From NCBI GenBank assembly GCA_034411955.1, contig DAOUMF010000080.1, positions 1 to 5,122 on the forward strand: 5,122 nucleotides of DNA. The letters run 5' to 3'. Of this stretch, positions 1 through 5,122 are shown in pieces; the first letter of the stretch is position 1, and each line of letters begins with the position of its first letter. The notes beneath the pieces were generated by a model. The model made no database searches. It had not been told where the DNA came from and saw only the letters and a program-made list of their open reading frames with translations. Origin of the DNA: DAOUMF01 sp034411955. Its GTDB lineage: Bacteria > Chloroflexota > Dehalococcoidia > SM23-28-2 > RBG-16-64-32. Position numbers and translations under genes: made by a program.

Positions 1-674
1 TTGGCCATGCCGCCGCCGATGAGCAGCTTGTCCACCCGCTCCAGCAGGCTCTCCAGCACCCCCATCTTGGTGCTGACCTTCGCTCCGCCGATGATCGCCG
101 CGTAGGGGCGCTGCGGGTCCTGCATCGCCCGGCCCAGGAACTCCAGCTCCTTCTCCATCAGCAGTCCCGCAACCGCCGGCAGGTAGCGGGCCACGCCTTC
201 CGTGGAGGCGTGCGCCCGGTGCGCCGACCCGAAGGCGTCGTTGACGTACACCTGGGCCAGGCTGGCCAGCGCCTTCGCGTACTCCGGATCGTTCTTCGTC
301 TCCTCCTCGTGGAAGCGCACGTTCTCCAGCAGCAGCACCTCGCCCGCCTGGAGCGAATGCGCCATCTCCTGCACCACCGGCCCGCAGCAACAGCCTGTCG
401 TCTTCACCGGCGAGCCGAGCAGCTCCGACAGCCGCTCCGCTGCGGGCCAGAGACTCATCGAAGCGTCTCGCTTGCCCTTGGGCCGCCCCAGGTGCGAGCA
501 CAGTGTCACCTTCGCCTGCCTGCCCCGCAGGTGCTCGATAGTGGGCAGCGTGGCCTTGATGCGCGTGTCGTCCAGCACCTTCCCCGACTCCGGGTCCAGA
601 GGGACGTTGTAGTCCACCCGCACCAGCACCCGCTTGCCTTCAACGTCTACGTCGCGGACCGTCTTCTTGGGCAT
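1..674 (-). CDS. pgk: Phosphoglycerate kinase, N-terminal part (3' end beyond left edge)
   Basis: Phosphoglycerate kinase transfers phosphate reversibly between 1,3-bisphosphoglycerate and ADP in cytosolic glycolysis and gluconeogenesis. My reading of the minus strand gives 224 complete codons before the window edge, about 55% of the usual 390-400 residues. Visible family motifs are VRVDYNVP (18-25, substrate-binding Asp21 and Asn23), the Arg near residue 38 (DDTRIK), SHLGRPKG (60-67), LLLENVRF (114-121), NDAFGSAHRAH (145-155) and IIGGAKVSTK (194-203), which opens the nucleotide-binding half; the frame ends in the GGGMA segment. The ATG at 674-672 begins with MPKKTVRDVDVEGK and follows a GGGAG ribosome site by 7 bases. 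It is the last gene seen of the minus-strand cluster, 13 bases after the GrpB-family stop. One oddity is a GCCCG stretch (94-98) where most family members have Asp-Cys-(Val/Ile)-Gly. Identification is very secure; only the C-terminal half is missing from view. Confidence 0.97.
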   Translation of the reverse strand, partial: MPKKTVRDVDVEGKRVLVRVDYNVPLDPESGKVLDDTRIKATLPTIEHLRGRQAKVTLCSHLGRPKGKRDASMSLWPAAERLSELLGSPVKTTGCCCGPVVQEMAHSLQAGEVLLLENVRFHEEETKNDPEYAKALASLAQVYVNDAFGSAHRAHASTEGVARYLPAVAGLLMEKELEFLGRAMQDPQRPYAAIIGGAKVSTKMGVLESLLERVDKLLIGGGMA

Positions 675-681
675 GGTTCTG

Positions 682-686
682 CTCCC
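682..686 (-). promoter_or_regulatory. Ribosome binding site of pgk
   Basis: The minus strand reads GGGAG here, ending 7 bases before the pgk ATG. It lies wholly in the 13-base gap after the upstream stop codon. This supports the chosen ATG and translation of pgk from a polycistronic message. Confidence 0.65.
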
Positions 687-687
687 A

Positions 688-1227
688 TCACTTGGCGGCC
701 TCTCTCGCCTTCCTCAGCGCCGACTCGATGAACTCCGTCTTGGCCTCGGTGTAGCCGTCGCGGTCGGCGCCATACTGCGCCGCCAGCCGCACCTTCAGCT
801 CGTAGTACGCCCTGGCCTCCTGCGGGTGTTCCCGCAGGTAGTCGCGGAAGAGGAGTTGCCGCTGCCAGAAGTCGCTCTCAAGCTCCACCATGTGTATGTG
901 GTGCGTCCGCAGGCCGTCAGTCAGCTTGCGGAAGTACAGCCTCCCCGGGATCCCGGCCTCCCCCCGGTACTCGTAGCCCAGCTCCTCCAGGGGCCGCACG
1001 CACTCCTCGCCGTCGGTCTGTCGGCGCAGGCCCACCGTGATGTCGATGATCGGCTTGGCGCCTAGTCCGGGCACCGCCGTGCTCCCCACGTGCTCGATGG
1101 CGAGCGCGAGGTCGCCGAGGGCGACGGCTATCAGGGCGCGCTCCCGCTGGAACGCGGCAGGCCAGGCGGAGTCGTACGCGGCCATCTCAACCGCATCGTC
1201 ATTGCCCAGACTGCGCTTGTGGGCCAC
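688..1227 (-). CDS. GrpB/UPF0157 family protein (nucleotidyltransferase-like)
   Basis: A 179-residue protein of the GrpB (UPF0157) family, which is related in fold to nucleotidyltransferases; its substrate and cellular role are not established. Family landmarks are YDSAWPAAFQRER (18-30), the signature EHVGSTAVPGL (45-55), AKPIIDITVG (57-66) with its likely metal-binding acidic residue, LEELGYEYRGE (80-90), RTHHIHMVE (107-115), FRDYLREHP (127-135), and a C-terminal ELKVRLAAQYGADRDGYTEAK stretch (from 143). The full length matches the usual 170-180 residues. The start is GTG at 1227-1225, not ATG. A Met at codon 15 (1185-1183) is an alternative and would still keep the whole conserved core, but the GTG has an AGGT 5 bases upstream and a GAGGGGG 12 bases upstream. 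It begins 7 bases after the acylase stop, so the two genes are probably translationally coupled. No membrane segment or signal peptide is visible, so a cytosolic location is expected. Confidence 0.9.
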   Translation of the reverse strand: MAHKRSLGNDDAVEMAAYDSAWPAAFQRERALIAVALGDLALAIEHVGSTAVPGLGAKPIIDITVGLRRQTDGEECVRPLEELGYEYRGEAGIPGRLYFRKLTDGLRTHHIHMVELESDFWQRQLLFRDYLREHPQEARAYYELKVRLAAQYGADRDGYTEAKTEFIESALRKAREAAK

Positions 1228-1234
1228 CGCTGAC

Positions 1235-3655
1235 CTACGCCCCCTCTGCGCCGTCGCTCCCTGCAGGCGCCAGCACCAGCCGGCCCCGGGCCTGCTGCTC
1301 CACCGACGACCGCTCCCACAGCATCGGGTGGTGCTCCACCCGCTGCCACAGCCCGATGAGATCGCCGTAGTGGCGGCTGCCCGGATGGCCTGATTGGCCG
1401 GAGGGGATGACCGCCAGGCTGTTGTCGAAGTTGCCCATGTCGATGATCTGCCGGTAGCACGCCGTGGGTCCCCTCAGCTCGTAGTCATAGTACGGCGCGT
1501 AGGCGGCCTGCCACACCGTGTTGGGGTCGCCACCGACGGCCAGAGGCCCCCGGTTGAACAGACGCGACAGGGCACGTCCGCCAGAGGCGGACCCCAGTGG
1601 ATGGCGGAACGTCTGCCGGTGCAGCCTTCCCCACTGCCACTGCGACACGTCATCGCCCATGAGCTGCCGCAGCTCCCCTACGGCCGAGGCCAGCGCCTCC
1701 TGCATCGCCTCCTGCCAGCTCTTCCCCGCGAACCACTTCTTCTTCTCTCGCATCTTCCTCAGAAGCCACGAAGGAGAGAGCTGGAAGAAGCTGCCGTTGG
1801 GCCGCAGGGGATGCATCCCGCGGCCCATGTAGAAGTCGGACCACGACCCCACCTTCTCCTCCAGCGTCTCGCGCACCAGGTGGGAGAAGAACACCTCGAA
1901 CACGCAGGCTCCTACGCTGTCTGGAGCCACTACGCGGTCCCAGGCCCGTACAAACGTCAGCGCCCGCCTCGACCACTCGTCCTTCGCATCGAGCTCCAGC
2001 ATCCGCGGCACCAGCTCCCGCGCCGGCAGCGACAGCAGGTCGCTCTGCATACGCCGGAAGTCCTCGACGGAGAGCTTCTCCTTCTCCTCCAGCATCTCGA
2101 CGATGCGCTCCTGGCGGGGGCTGTCGGCCCAGTGCGCGCTCAGGAAGTGGGGGTAATCGTCGTCGGCGATCTTGTTGTTCGCCGTCGCCACCCAGTTCGT
2201 GGGCGGGTTGAGCGCCGAGGGCAGCTCATCGAAGGGTATCCACCCGGTCCACTCGTACTCGCCGCTCCAGCCGGGCACTGGCAGAACGCCGTGCCCCTTC
2301 GCCCGCACCGGCACCAGCCCGCCCAACTGGTAGCCGATGTTCCCTTCCACGTCCGCGTAGACGAAGTTCTGCGAGGGCGCTGGCCACAGCCGCAGCGCCT
2401 CCCGGAACTCCTCCCAGTCGCGGGCGGCCATCAGCATCGTTATCCCCTGAATCTGGTGGGCAGGCTCCAGGACGACGCTGCGCAGCGATAGCGTCCGCGT
2501 CTCGCCCTTTATACACGGGCTGATGACCGGGCCGTGGCGGGTGATCAGCACCTCCTCCACCACCGGCTTCTTGCGGCCGCGCACCCTGATCTCTTCCCGT
2601 GCCACCTCGCCGTCCACCCACTGCCCCTCGTAGGAGTACTGCGAGGGATTGTCTGGGTTTACCCTCTCCACGTAGAGGTCGTCCCCGTCCACGATCGCCG
2701 CCGTCAGCCCCCAGGCGACGCGGTCGTTGTGCCCGATGAGCACGCCGGGGGTCGCCGGCAGGCAGGCGCCCGCCGCCTTCAGTTCGGGCGAGTCCACATG
2801 GTACTCCCAGAACAGGGACGGCATCTGCAGCGGCAGGTGTGGGTCGTTGGCGAGCAGCGGCTTGCCCGTGGCGGACTTCTTCCCGTTCACCGCCCAGCTA
2901 TTGCTCATGCCGGGGCCGGTCAGCACCCCCGCGAGTTCCGTCGCCACACCGTAGTCCTCCTCCAGTGTCGGCCCCGCGCCCTTCGCGGCCGTCCCCGGCG
3001 GCACGATCAGCGGTTTCCCCACGGGGTATCGGGGCTCCAGCTCCGCCATCACCTCGGCTCCGAACCGCTCCACCGTCCACGAGCGCAGGATCTCCGTGTC
3101 CCAGTTCCCGGACAGCGCCCAGCTCATGAACCGCGCGAACGTTATCGTGTCCACCGGGTGCCACCGCTGCGGCCGGTAGCGGAGGATGCTGAACTCGATG
3201 GGCAGCCGGCCGCTCTCCAGATAGGCGTTGACCCCGGCGCTGAACGCCTCCAGCACCGCCCTCTCCGTCGCTTCGGGTTCCCGCCAGTCCTTCTCCGACA
3301 CCCGCCGGAAGCCGATCCGCCGCGTCAGACAGTCGTACTCCAGCGCCCCTTCCCCCAGCACCTCCGCCAGCGTCCCCGAGCTGACACGCCTGTTGAACTC
3401 CATCTGCCACAGCCTGTCCTGTGCTTGGGTGTACCCCACCGCGAAGACCAGGTCGCGCAGGTTGCTGGCGTAGATGTGCGGCACCCCCCAGCGGTCGCGC
3501 AGGATCTCCACCTCCTCGTCAAGCCCGCGCAACCTCACCCGTCCTCTTCCCTTGGGCAGGGGCCGGCGCAGGAGGTAGTACGCCCCCGCCGAGGCCGCAC
3601 CGGCGGCCACCAGCAGTCCGAGCGCTGTCGTCCTCAGCGTGCTTCCCGTCGCCAT
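1235..3655 (-). CDS. Membrane-anchored penicillin acylase family Ntn-hydrolase
   Basis: An 806-residue precursor of the penicillin acylase (peptidase S45) family. These enzymes hydrolyse amide bonds of beta-lactam side chains, N-acyl homoserine lactones or other acylated amines after self-cleavage into alpha and beta chains. Residues about 9-29 form one hydrophobic segment, likely an uncleaved anchor, with the enzyme body then outside the cytoplasm. The alpha chain starts at RGLDEEVEILRDRWGVPHIYA (43-63) and includes GYTQAQDRLWQMEF (74-87). Ser251 in GMSNSWAVNG is the expected nucleophile and new N-terminus of the beta chain. Other core elements are LLANDPHL (267-274, His273), IGHNDRVAWGLT (307-318), RHGPV (373-377), ATANNK (490-495, the probable oxyanion Asn) and SGQSGHPGSRHYGDL (752-766). 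Length is typical and no frameshift is seen. It lies 22 bases after the tsaC stop, with an excellent ribosome site. Substrate cannot be told from sequence; beta-lactam, acyl-homoserine-lactone or another amide are all possible. Confidence 0.93.
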   Translation of the reverse strand: MATGSTLRTTALGLLVAAGAASAGAYYLLRRPLPKGRGRVRLRGLDEEVEILRDRWGVPHIYASNLRDLVFAVGYTQAQDRLWQMEFNRRVSSGTLAEVLGEGALEYDCLTRRIGFRRVSEKDWREPEATERAVLEAFSAGVNAYLESGRLPIEFSILRYRPQRWHPVDTITFARFMSWALSGNWDTEILRSWTVERFGAEVMAELEPRYPVGKPLIVPPGTAAKGAGPTLEEDYGVATELAGVLTGPGMSNSWAVNGKKSATGKPLLANDPHLPLQMPSLFWEYHVDSPELKAAGACLPATPGVLIGHNDRVAWGLTAAIVDGDDLYVERVNPDNPSQYSYEGQWVDGEVAREEIRVRGRKKPVVEEVLITRHGPVISPCIKGETRTLSLRSVVLEPAHQIQGITMLMAARDWEEFREALRLWPAPSQNFVYADVEGNIGYQLGGLVPVRAKGHGVLPVPGWSGEYEWTGWIPFDELPSALNPPTNWVATANNKIADDDYPHFLSAHWADSPRQERIVEMLEEKEKLSVEDFRRMQSDLLSLPARELVPRMLELDAKDEWSRRALTFVRAWDRVVAPDSVGACVFEVFFSHLVRETLEEKVGSWSDFYMGRGMHPLRPNGSFFQLSPSWLLRKMREKKKWFAGKSWQEAMQEALASAVGELRQLMGDDVSQWQWGRLHRQTFRHPLGSASGGRALSRLFNRGPLAVGGDPNTVWQAAYAPYYDYELRGPTACYRQIIDMGNFDNSLAVIPSGQSGHPGSRHYGDLIGLWQRVEHHPMLWERSSVEQQARGRLVLAPAGSDGAEGA

Positions 3656-3660
3656 TTCCG

Positions 3661-3668
3661 AACCTCCT
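3661..3668 (-). promoter_or_regulatory. Strong ribosome binding site of the acylase gene
   Basis: The minus strand reads AGGAGGTT, a near-perfect match to the anti-Shine-Dalgarno, with its AGGAGG core 7 bases before the ATG at 3655-3653. It fixes the acylase start and is the strongest ribosome site in the window. Confidence 0.85.
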
Positions 3669-3677
3669 ATCGCGAGC

Positions 3678-4322
3678 CTACATCCTGCCCTTCACCGCTC
3701 GTCCCAATGCGTCCTCGATCTCTTCCCTGCTGACCGCACCCTCTCGCAGCACTTTGGGGATGTCATGTGTTATGTCAATCACTGTCGACTCGAGTCTAGC
3801 CTGGGATAGACCACCGTCGATGATCAGTTCCACCATCTCGCCAATCTGTAACGCGACCTCCCCCGCTGAAACAGGCGCGGGAGCGTCGGCGCGGTTGGCG
3901 CTGGTGCCCGTGACGGGCTCGCCTAGGGCGCGGACGATTTCGCGGAGTAGGTCATGGTTCGGGACCCGTAGGGCCACCGTCTCGCTGCCCGCGAGGGCCA
4001 GGCTGCGGTAGGACGGTGCCTTGGGCATGACGATGGTCAGGGCTCCCGGCCAGAACCGGCCCGCCAACGTCGCGGCGAGGGGTGTCACGTCCGCCACCCG
4101 CGCCGCGTCGGAGGTGTCCGCCAGGAGCAGCGGCATCGGCTTGTCTCGAGAGCGTCCCTTGACGGCGAACAGGCGGCGCGCGGCAGCGTCGTCGCCCGCC
4201 GCAGCGCCGATTCCGTAGACGGTGTCGGTGGGATAGCAGACCAGCCCGCCCGCGCGCAGAATGCGCACCGCCTCCTCCACGCAGTCGCGGTCCCTAGCGG
4301 GGATTATCCTCGTCTCGCTCAA
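3678..4322 (-). CDS. tsaC: L-threonylcarbamoyladenylate synthase (TsaC/YrdC family)
   Basis: This enzyme makes threonylcarbamoyl-AMP from L-threonine, bicarbonate and ATP, the first step of the universal t6A modification at position 37 of ANN-decoding tRNAs; the TsaD complex then transfers the group. The 214-residue cytosolic protein is a single YrdC domain, without the C-terminal domain of longer Sua5 proteins. Visible motifs are GGLVCYPTDTVYGIGA (25-40), the Lys-Gly-Arg and Lys-Pro segment KGRSRDKP (55-62), FWPGALTIV (90-98), VALRVPNH (116-123), VTGTSANRADAPAP (137-150), LESTVIDIT (177-185) and VLREGAVS (191-198). The start is taken as TTG at 4322-4320, because an in-frame TAG lies at 4346-4344 and no ATG or GTG occurs between it and the conserved core. 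The residues after TTG (SETRIIPA) fit the usual family beginning. No clear Shine-Dalgarno precedes it. It heads the minus-strand cluster and is divergent from guaA. A YciO-type paralogue is a less likely reading. Confidence 0.93.
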   Translation of the reverse strand: MSETRIIPARDRDCVEEAVRILRAGGLVCYPTDTVYGIGAAAGDDAAARRLFAVKGRSRDKPMPLLLADTSDAARVADVTPLAATLAGRFWPGALTIVMPKAPSYRSLALAGSETVALRVPNHDLLREIVRALGEPVTGTSANRADAPAPVSAGEVALQIGEMVELIIDGGLSQARLESTVIDITHDIPKVLREGAVSREEIEDALGRAVKGRM

Positions 4323-4335
4323 CTCGAATCGTGTA

Positions 4336-4341
4336 AGGATA
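4336..4341 (-). promoter_or_regulatory. Possible -10 element for the tsaC-acylase-grpB-pgk unit
   Basis: The minus strand reads TATCCT, matching four of six bases of TATAAT, 13 bases before the TTG start of tsaC, in the most AT-rich part of the window. No convincing -35 hexamer sits at the usual distance upstream. If it is used, the transcript would begin only a few bases before the TTG, giving a nearly leaderless message, which would fit the lack of a Shine-Dalgarno. This is weak evidence. Confidence 0.2.
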
Positions 4342-4409
4342 ACCTAACTACAGCACTAAACGAAGCACGGGAAACGGCTAACCCACCTACGCCCTTGACC
4401 GCCGAAACC

Positions 4410-4439
4410 TTGACCCTCTGCCCGTGCCGATGCTACCAT
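4410..4439 (+). promoter_or_regulatory. Predicted sigma-70-type promoter of guaA
   Basis: TTGACC at 4410-4415 matches five of six bases of the -35 consensus. After an 18-base spacer comes TACCAT at 4434-4439 (four of six of TATAAT), preceded by TGC, which forms an extended -10. Transcription would start near 4446, giving a leader of about 43 bases before the GTG of guaA. A second TTGACC at 4395-4400, 15 bases upstream, is too far away to serve as the -35 of the same -10. The position between divergent genes supports a promoter, but it is a prediction only. Confidence 0.45.
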
Positions 4440-4454
4440 CTCCAAAAGGGCCTG

Positions 4455-4473
4455 CCCTGAGCTTGTCGAAGGG
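4455..4473 (+). repeat. REP-like short interspersed repeat (single copy)
   Basis: CCCTGAGCTTGTCGAAGGG is an imperfect palindrome of a type that recurs, mostly between genes, in many high-GC bacterial genomes. Its reverse strand, when translated by chance, gives the familiar spurious peptide FDKLRAG. The CCCT and AGGG ends can pair, and the centre contains CTT-GTCG-AAG, a small tetraloop hairpin. A second copy of AGGG follows directly, so GCCCT (4454-4458) could instead pair with AGGGC (4474-4478). Only one copy is present in the window, so its repeated nature is inferred from general knowledge rather than seen here. Confidence 0.7.
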
Positions 4474-4476
4474 AGG
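4472..4476 (+). promoter_or_regulatory. Ribosome binding site of guaA
   Basis: GGAGG lies 12 bases before the GTG at 4489, a rather long but workable spacing. It is the only strong Shine-Dalgarno sequence upstream of an in-frame start and therefore decides the start. Its first two bases belong to the REP-like repeat just upstream. Confidence 0.55.
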
Positions 4477-4488
4477 GCGACCTGCCCC

Positions 4489-5122
4489 GTGGCGGAAACG
4501 GAAGCCAGCCCCGAGTCCACTCACCGCGTACCTACCTCCGATGACCTGGAGGTCTCCACCTACCTGGAGATCGCCCGCGAGCGCGAGGGCGAACAGCCCC
4601 GCGAGGGCCAACCCCCGGCCCAGCCGGAAACGGTGGTCGTCCTCGATTTCGGCTCTCAGTATAGCATGCTCATCGCCCGCCGAGTCCGCGAGTGCCACGT
4701 CTACTGCGAGCTCGTCCCCTTCGACGCCCCCTGGGAGCAGGTCGAGAAGCTCAACCCTCGCGGCTTCATCCTCTCCGGCGGCCCCGCCTCCGTATACGAC
4801 GAAGGCGCGCCTCTGGCCCCCACCTATGTCTTCGACTCCGGCCTCCCCGTCCTCGGCATCTGCTACGGCATGCAGCTCATCGCCCACCAGCTCGGCGGCC
4901 GCGTCGCCCCCTCCGGCGAGCGCGAGTACGGACACGCCGTCATCTACCAGGGCGACTCCCCTTCGGATTTCTTCGCCGGTCTCCCCCCCTCCATGCCTGT
5001 CTGGATGTCCCACGGCGACCGCGTGGCGGAGCCGCCCCCAGGCTTCCGCTCCCTCGCCCACTCTGAGAATTCCCCCATCGCCGTCATGGGCAACGACGCC
5101 GGCATCATCGGCCTCCAGTTCC
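4489..5122 (+). CDS. guaA: GMP synthase, N-terminal glutamine amidotransferase part (runs off right edge)
   Basis: GMP synthase converts XMP to GMP in the cytosol, using ammonia released from glutamine by its N-terminal class I amidotransferase domain. The open frame (211 codons plus one base) has no stop before the edge. From the GTG start, VVVLDFGSQYSMLIARRVRE begins at residue 49, followed by GFILSGGPASVY (91-103), VLGICYGMQLIAHQLGG (121-137, nucleophile Cys125 with oxyanion-loop Gly97-Gly98), EREYGHA (142-148) and WMSHGDRV (172-179). The window ends at GIIGLQF, immediately before the His-Pro-Glu that completes the catalytic triad. The ATP-pyrophosphatase and dimerisation domains are outside. 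The start is GTG at 4489, because it has GGAGG upstream and the frame is closed by TGA at 4411-4413. The next in-frame GTG (4633) sits right at the domain and has no ribosome site. This leaves an unusual extension of about 48 residues, rich in Glu and Pro. It is divergent from tsaC. Confidence 0.95.
   Translation, partial: MAETEASPESTHRVPTSDDLEVSTYLEIAREREGEQPREGQPPAQPETVVVLDFGSQYSMLIARRVRECHVYCELVPFDAPWEQVEKLNPRGFILSGGPASVYDEGAPLAPTYVFDSGLPVLGICYGMQLIAHQLGGRVAPSGEREYGHAVIYQGDSPSDFFAGLPPSMPVWMSHGDRVAEPPPGFRSLAHSENSPIAVMGNDAGIIGLQF

Noticed and set aside
202..731. Two overlapping plus-strand open frames opposite pgk
   Set aside because: The minus strand carries continuous, motif-complete phosphoglycerate kinase; these frames have no recognisable content.
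1131..1460. A minus-strand open frame bridging the acylase and grpB genes
   Set aside because: It is a shifted frame over the end of the acylase and the start of grpB. Both real genes are intact in their own frames, so it is neither a fusion nor a frameshift remnant.
1394..2491. A 365-codon plus-strand open frame antisense to the acylase C-terminal half
   Set aside because: Low-complexity Arg/His/Leu/Pro composition, no family motif, and fully explained by the opposite-strand gene.
2534..3733. A 399-codon plus-strand open frame antisense to the acylase gene
   Set aside because: It lies opposite a clear acylase gene, is full of Arg, His, Pro and Gln in no recognisable domain pattern, and runs past the acylase start into tsaC. 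High GC content readily gives such antisense frames.
4323..4488. A purine riboswitch or other structured leader sensor upstream of guaA
   Set aside because: The predicted leader is only about 43 bases and shows none of the three-way-junction or conserved loop sequences of purine or PRPP/ppGpp riboswitches. Only the small repeat hairpin is seen.
4544..4569. Repeated ACCTGGAG and a TGGAG-GT-CTCCA inverted repeat inside the guaA extension
   Set aside because: Short, within coding sequence, encoding related Leu-Glu pairs, and within what chance allows in GC-rich DNA. The GGAGG there has no suitable in-frame start after it.
4387..5061. A 224-codon minus-strand open frame opposite guaA
   Set aside because: The plus strand encodes an unmistakable GMP synthase amidotransferase domain. 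The antisense product is Gly/Ala/Asp/Glu-rich filler and contains FDKLRAG, the typical false peptide read from the REP-like repeat.
4692..5066. A 124-codon plus-strand open frame
   Set aside because: It is an out-of-frame reading of guaA with Arg/Pro/Leu-rich composition and no motif.

Overview
The window is high-GC (roughly two thirds G+C by eye), gene-dense bacterial chromosome. It holds five protein genes in two divergent units. The organism is probably a member of Chloroflexota, perhaps Dehalococcoidia. This rests on the overall flavour of the proteins (for example the VRVDYNVP variant of the phosphoglycerate kinase N-terminus) and on a short REP-like repeat of a kind that recurs in many high-GC bacteria. 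Neither point is proof, and an alignment would be needed to settle it.

Bases 1-4322 carry a compact minus-strand cluster. In transcription order it is tsaC (threonylcarbamoyl-AMP synthase, 4322-3678), a membrane-anchored penicillin acylase family Ntn-hydrolase (3655-1235), a GrpB/UPF0157 family protein (1227-688) and pgk (phosphoglycerate kinase, 674 to beyond the left edge). The gaps are 22, 7 and 13 bases, with recognisable Shine-Dalgarno sequences in or next to them and no terminator-like structure. The four genes are therefore probably cotranscribed, although they belong to unrelated processes: tRNA t6A modification, amide hydrolysis, an uncharacterised nucleotidyltransferase-like protein, and glycolysis.

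Bases 4323-4488 form a 166-base divergent regulatory region. It contains a good plus-strand promoter candidate (TTGACC, 18-base spacer, extended -10 TGC-TACCAT), a weak minus-strand -10-like site just before tsaC, and one copy of a REP-like repeat (CCCTGAGCTTGTCGAAGGG). The repeat lies inside the predicted guaA leader and runs into its Shine-Dalgarno sequence.

From 4489 to the right edge runs the start of guaA (GMP synthase) on the plus strand. It covers most of the glutamine amidotransferase domain, including the catalytic cysteine, and is cut by the window just before the expected His-Pro-Glu. It appears to have an unusual N-terminal extension of about 48 residues.

I see no CRISPR array, mobile element, tRNA, rRNA or obvious new system. 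The long open frames antisense to the acylase and guaA are best explained as high-GC shadows. The most interesting points are the repeat placed at the guaA ribosome binding site, the guaA N-terminal extension, and the mixed tsaC-acylase-grpB-pgk cluster.
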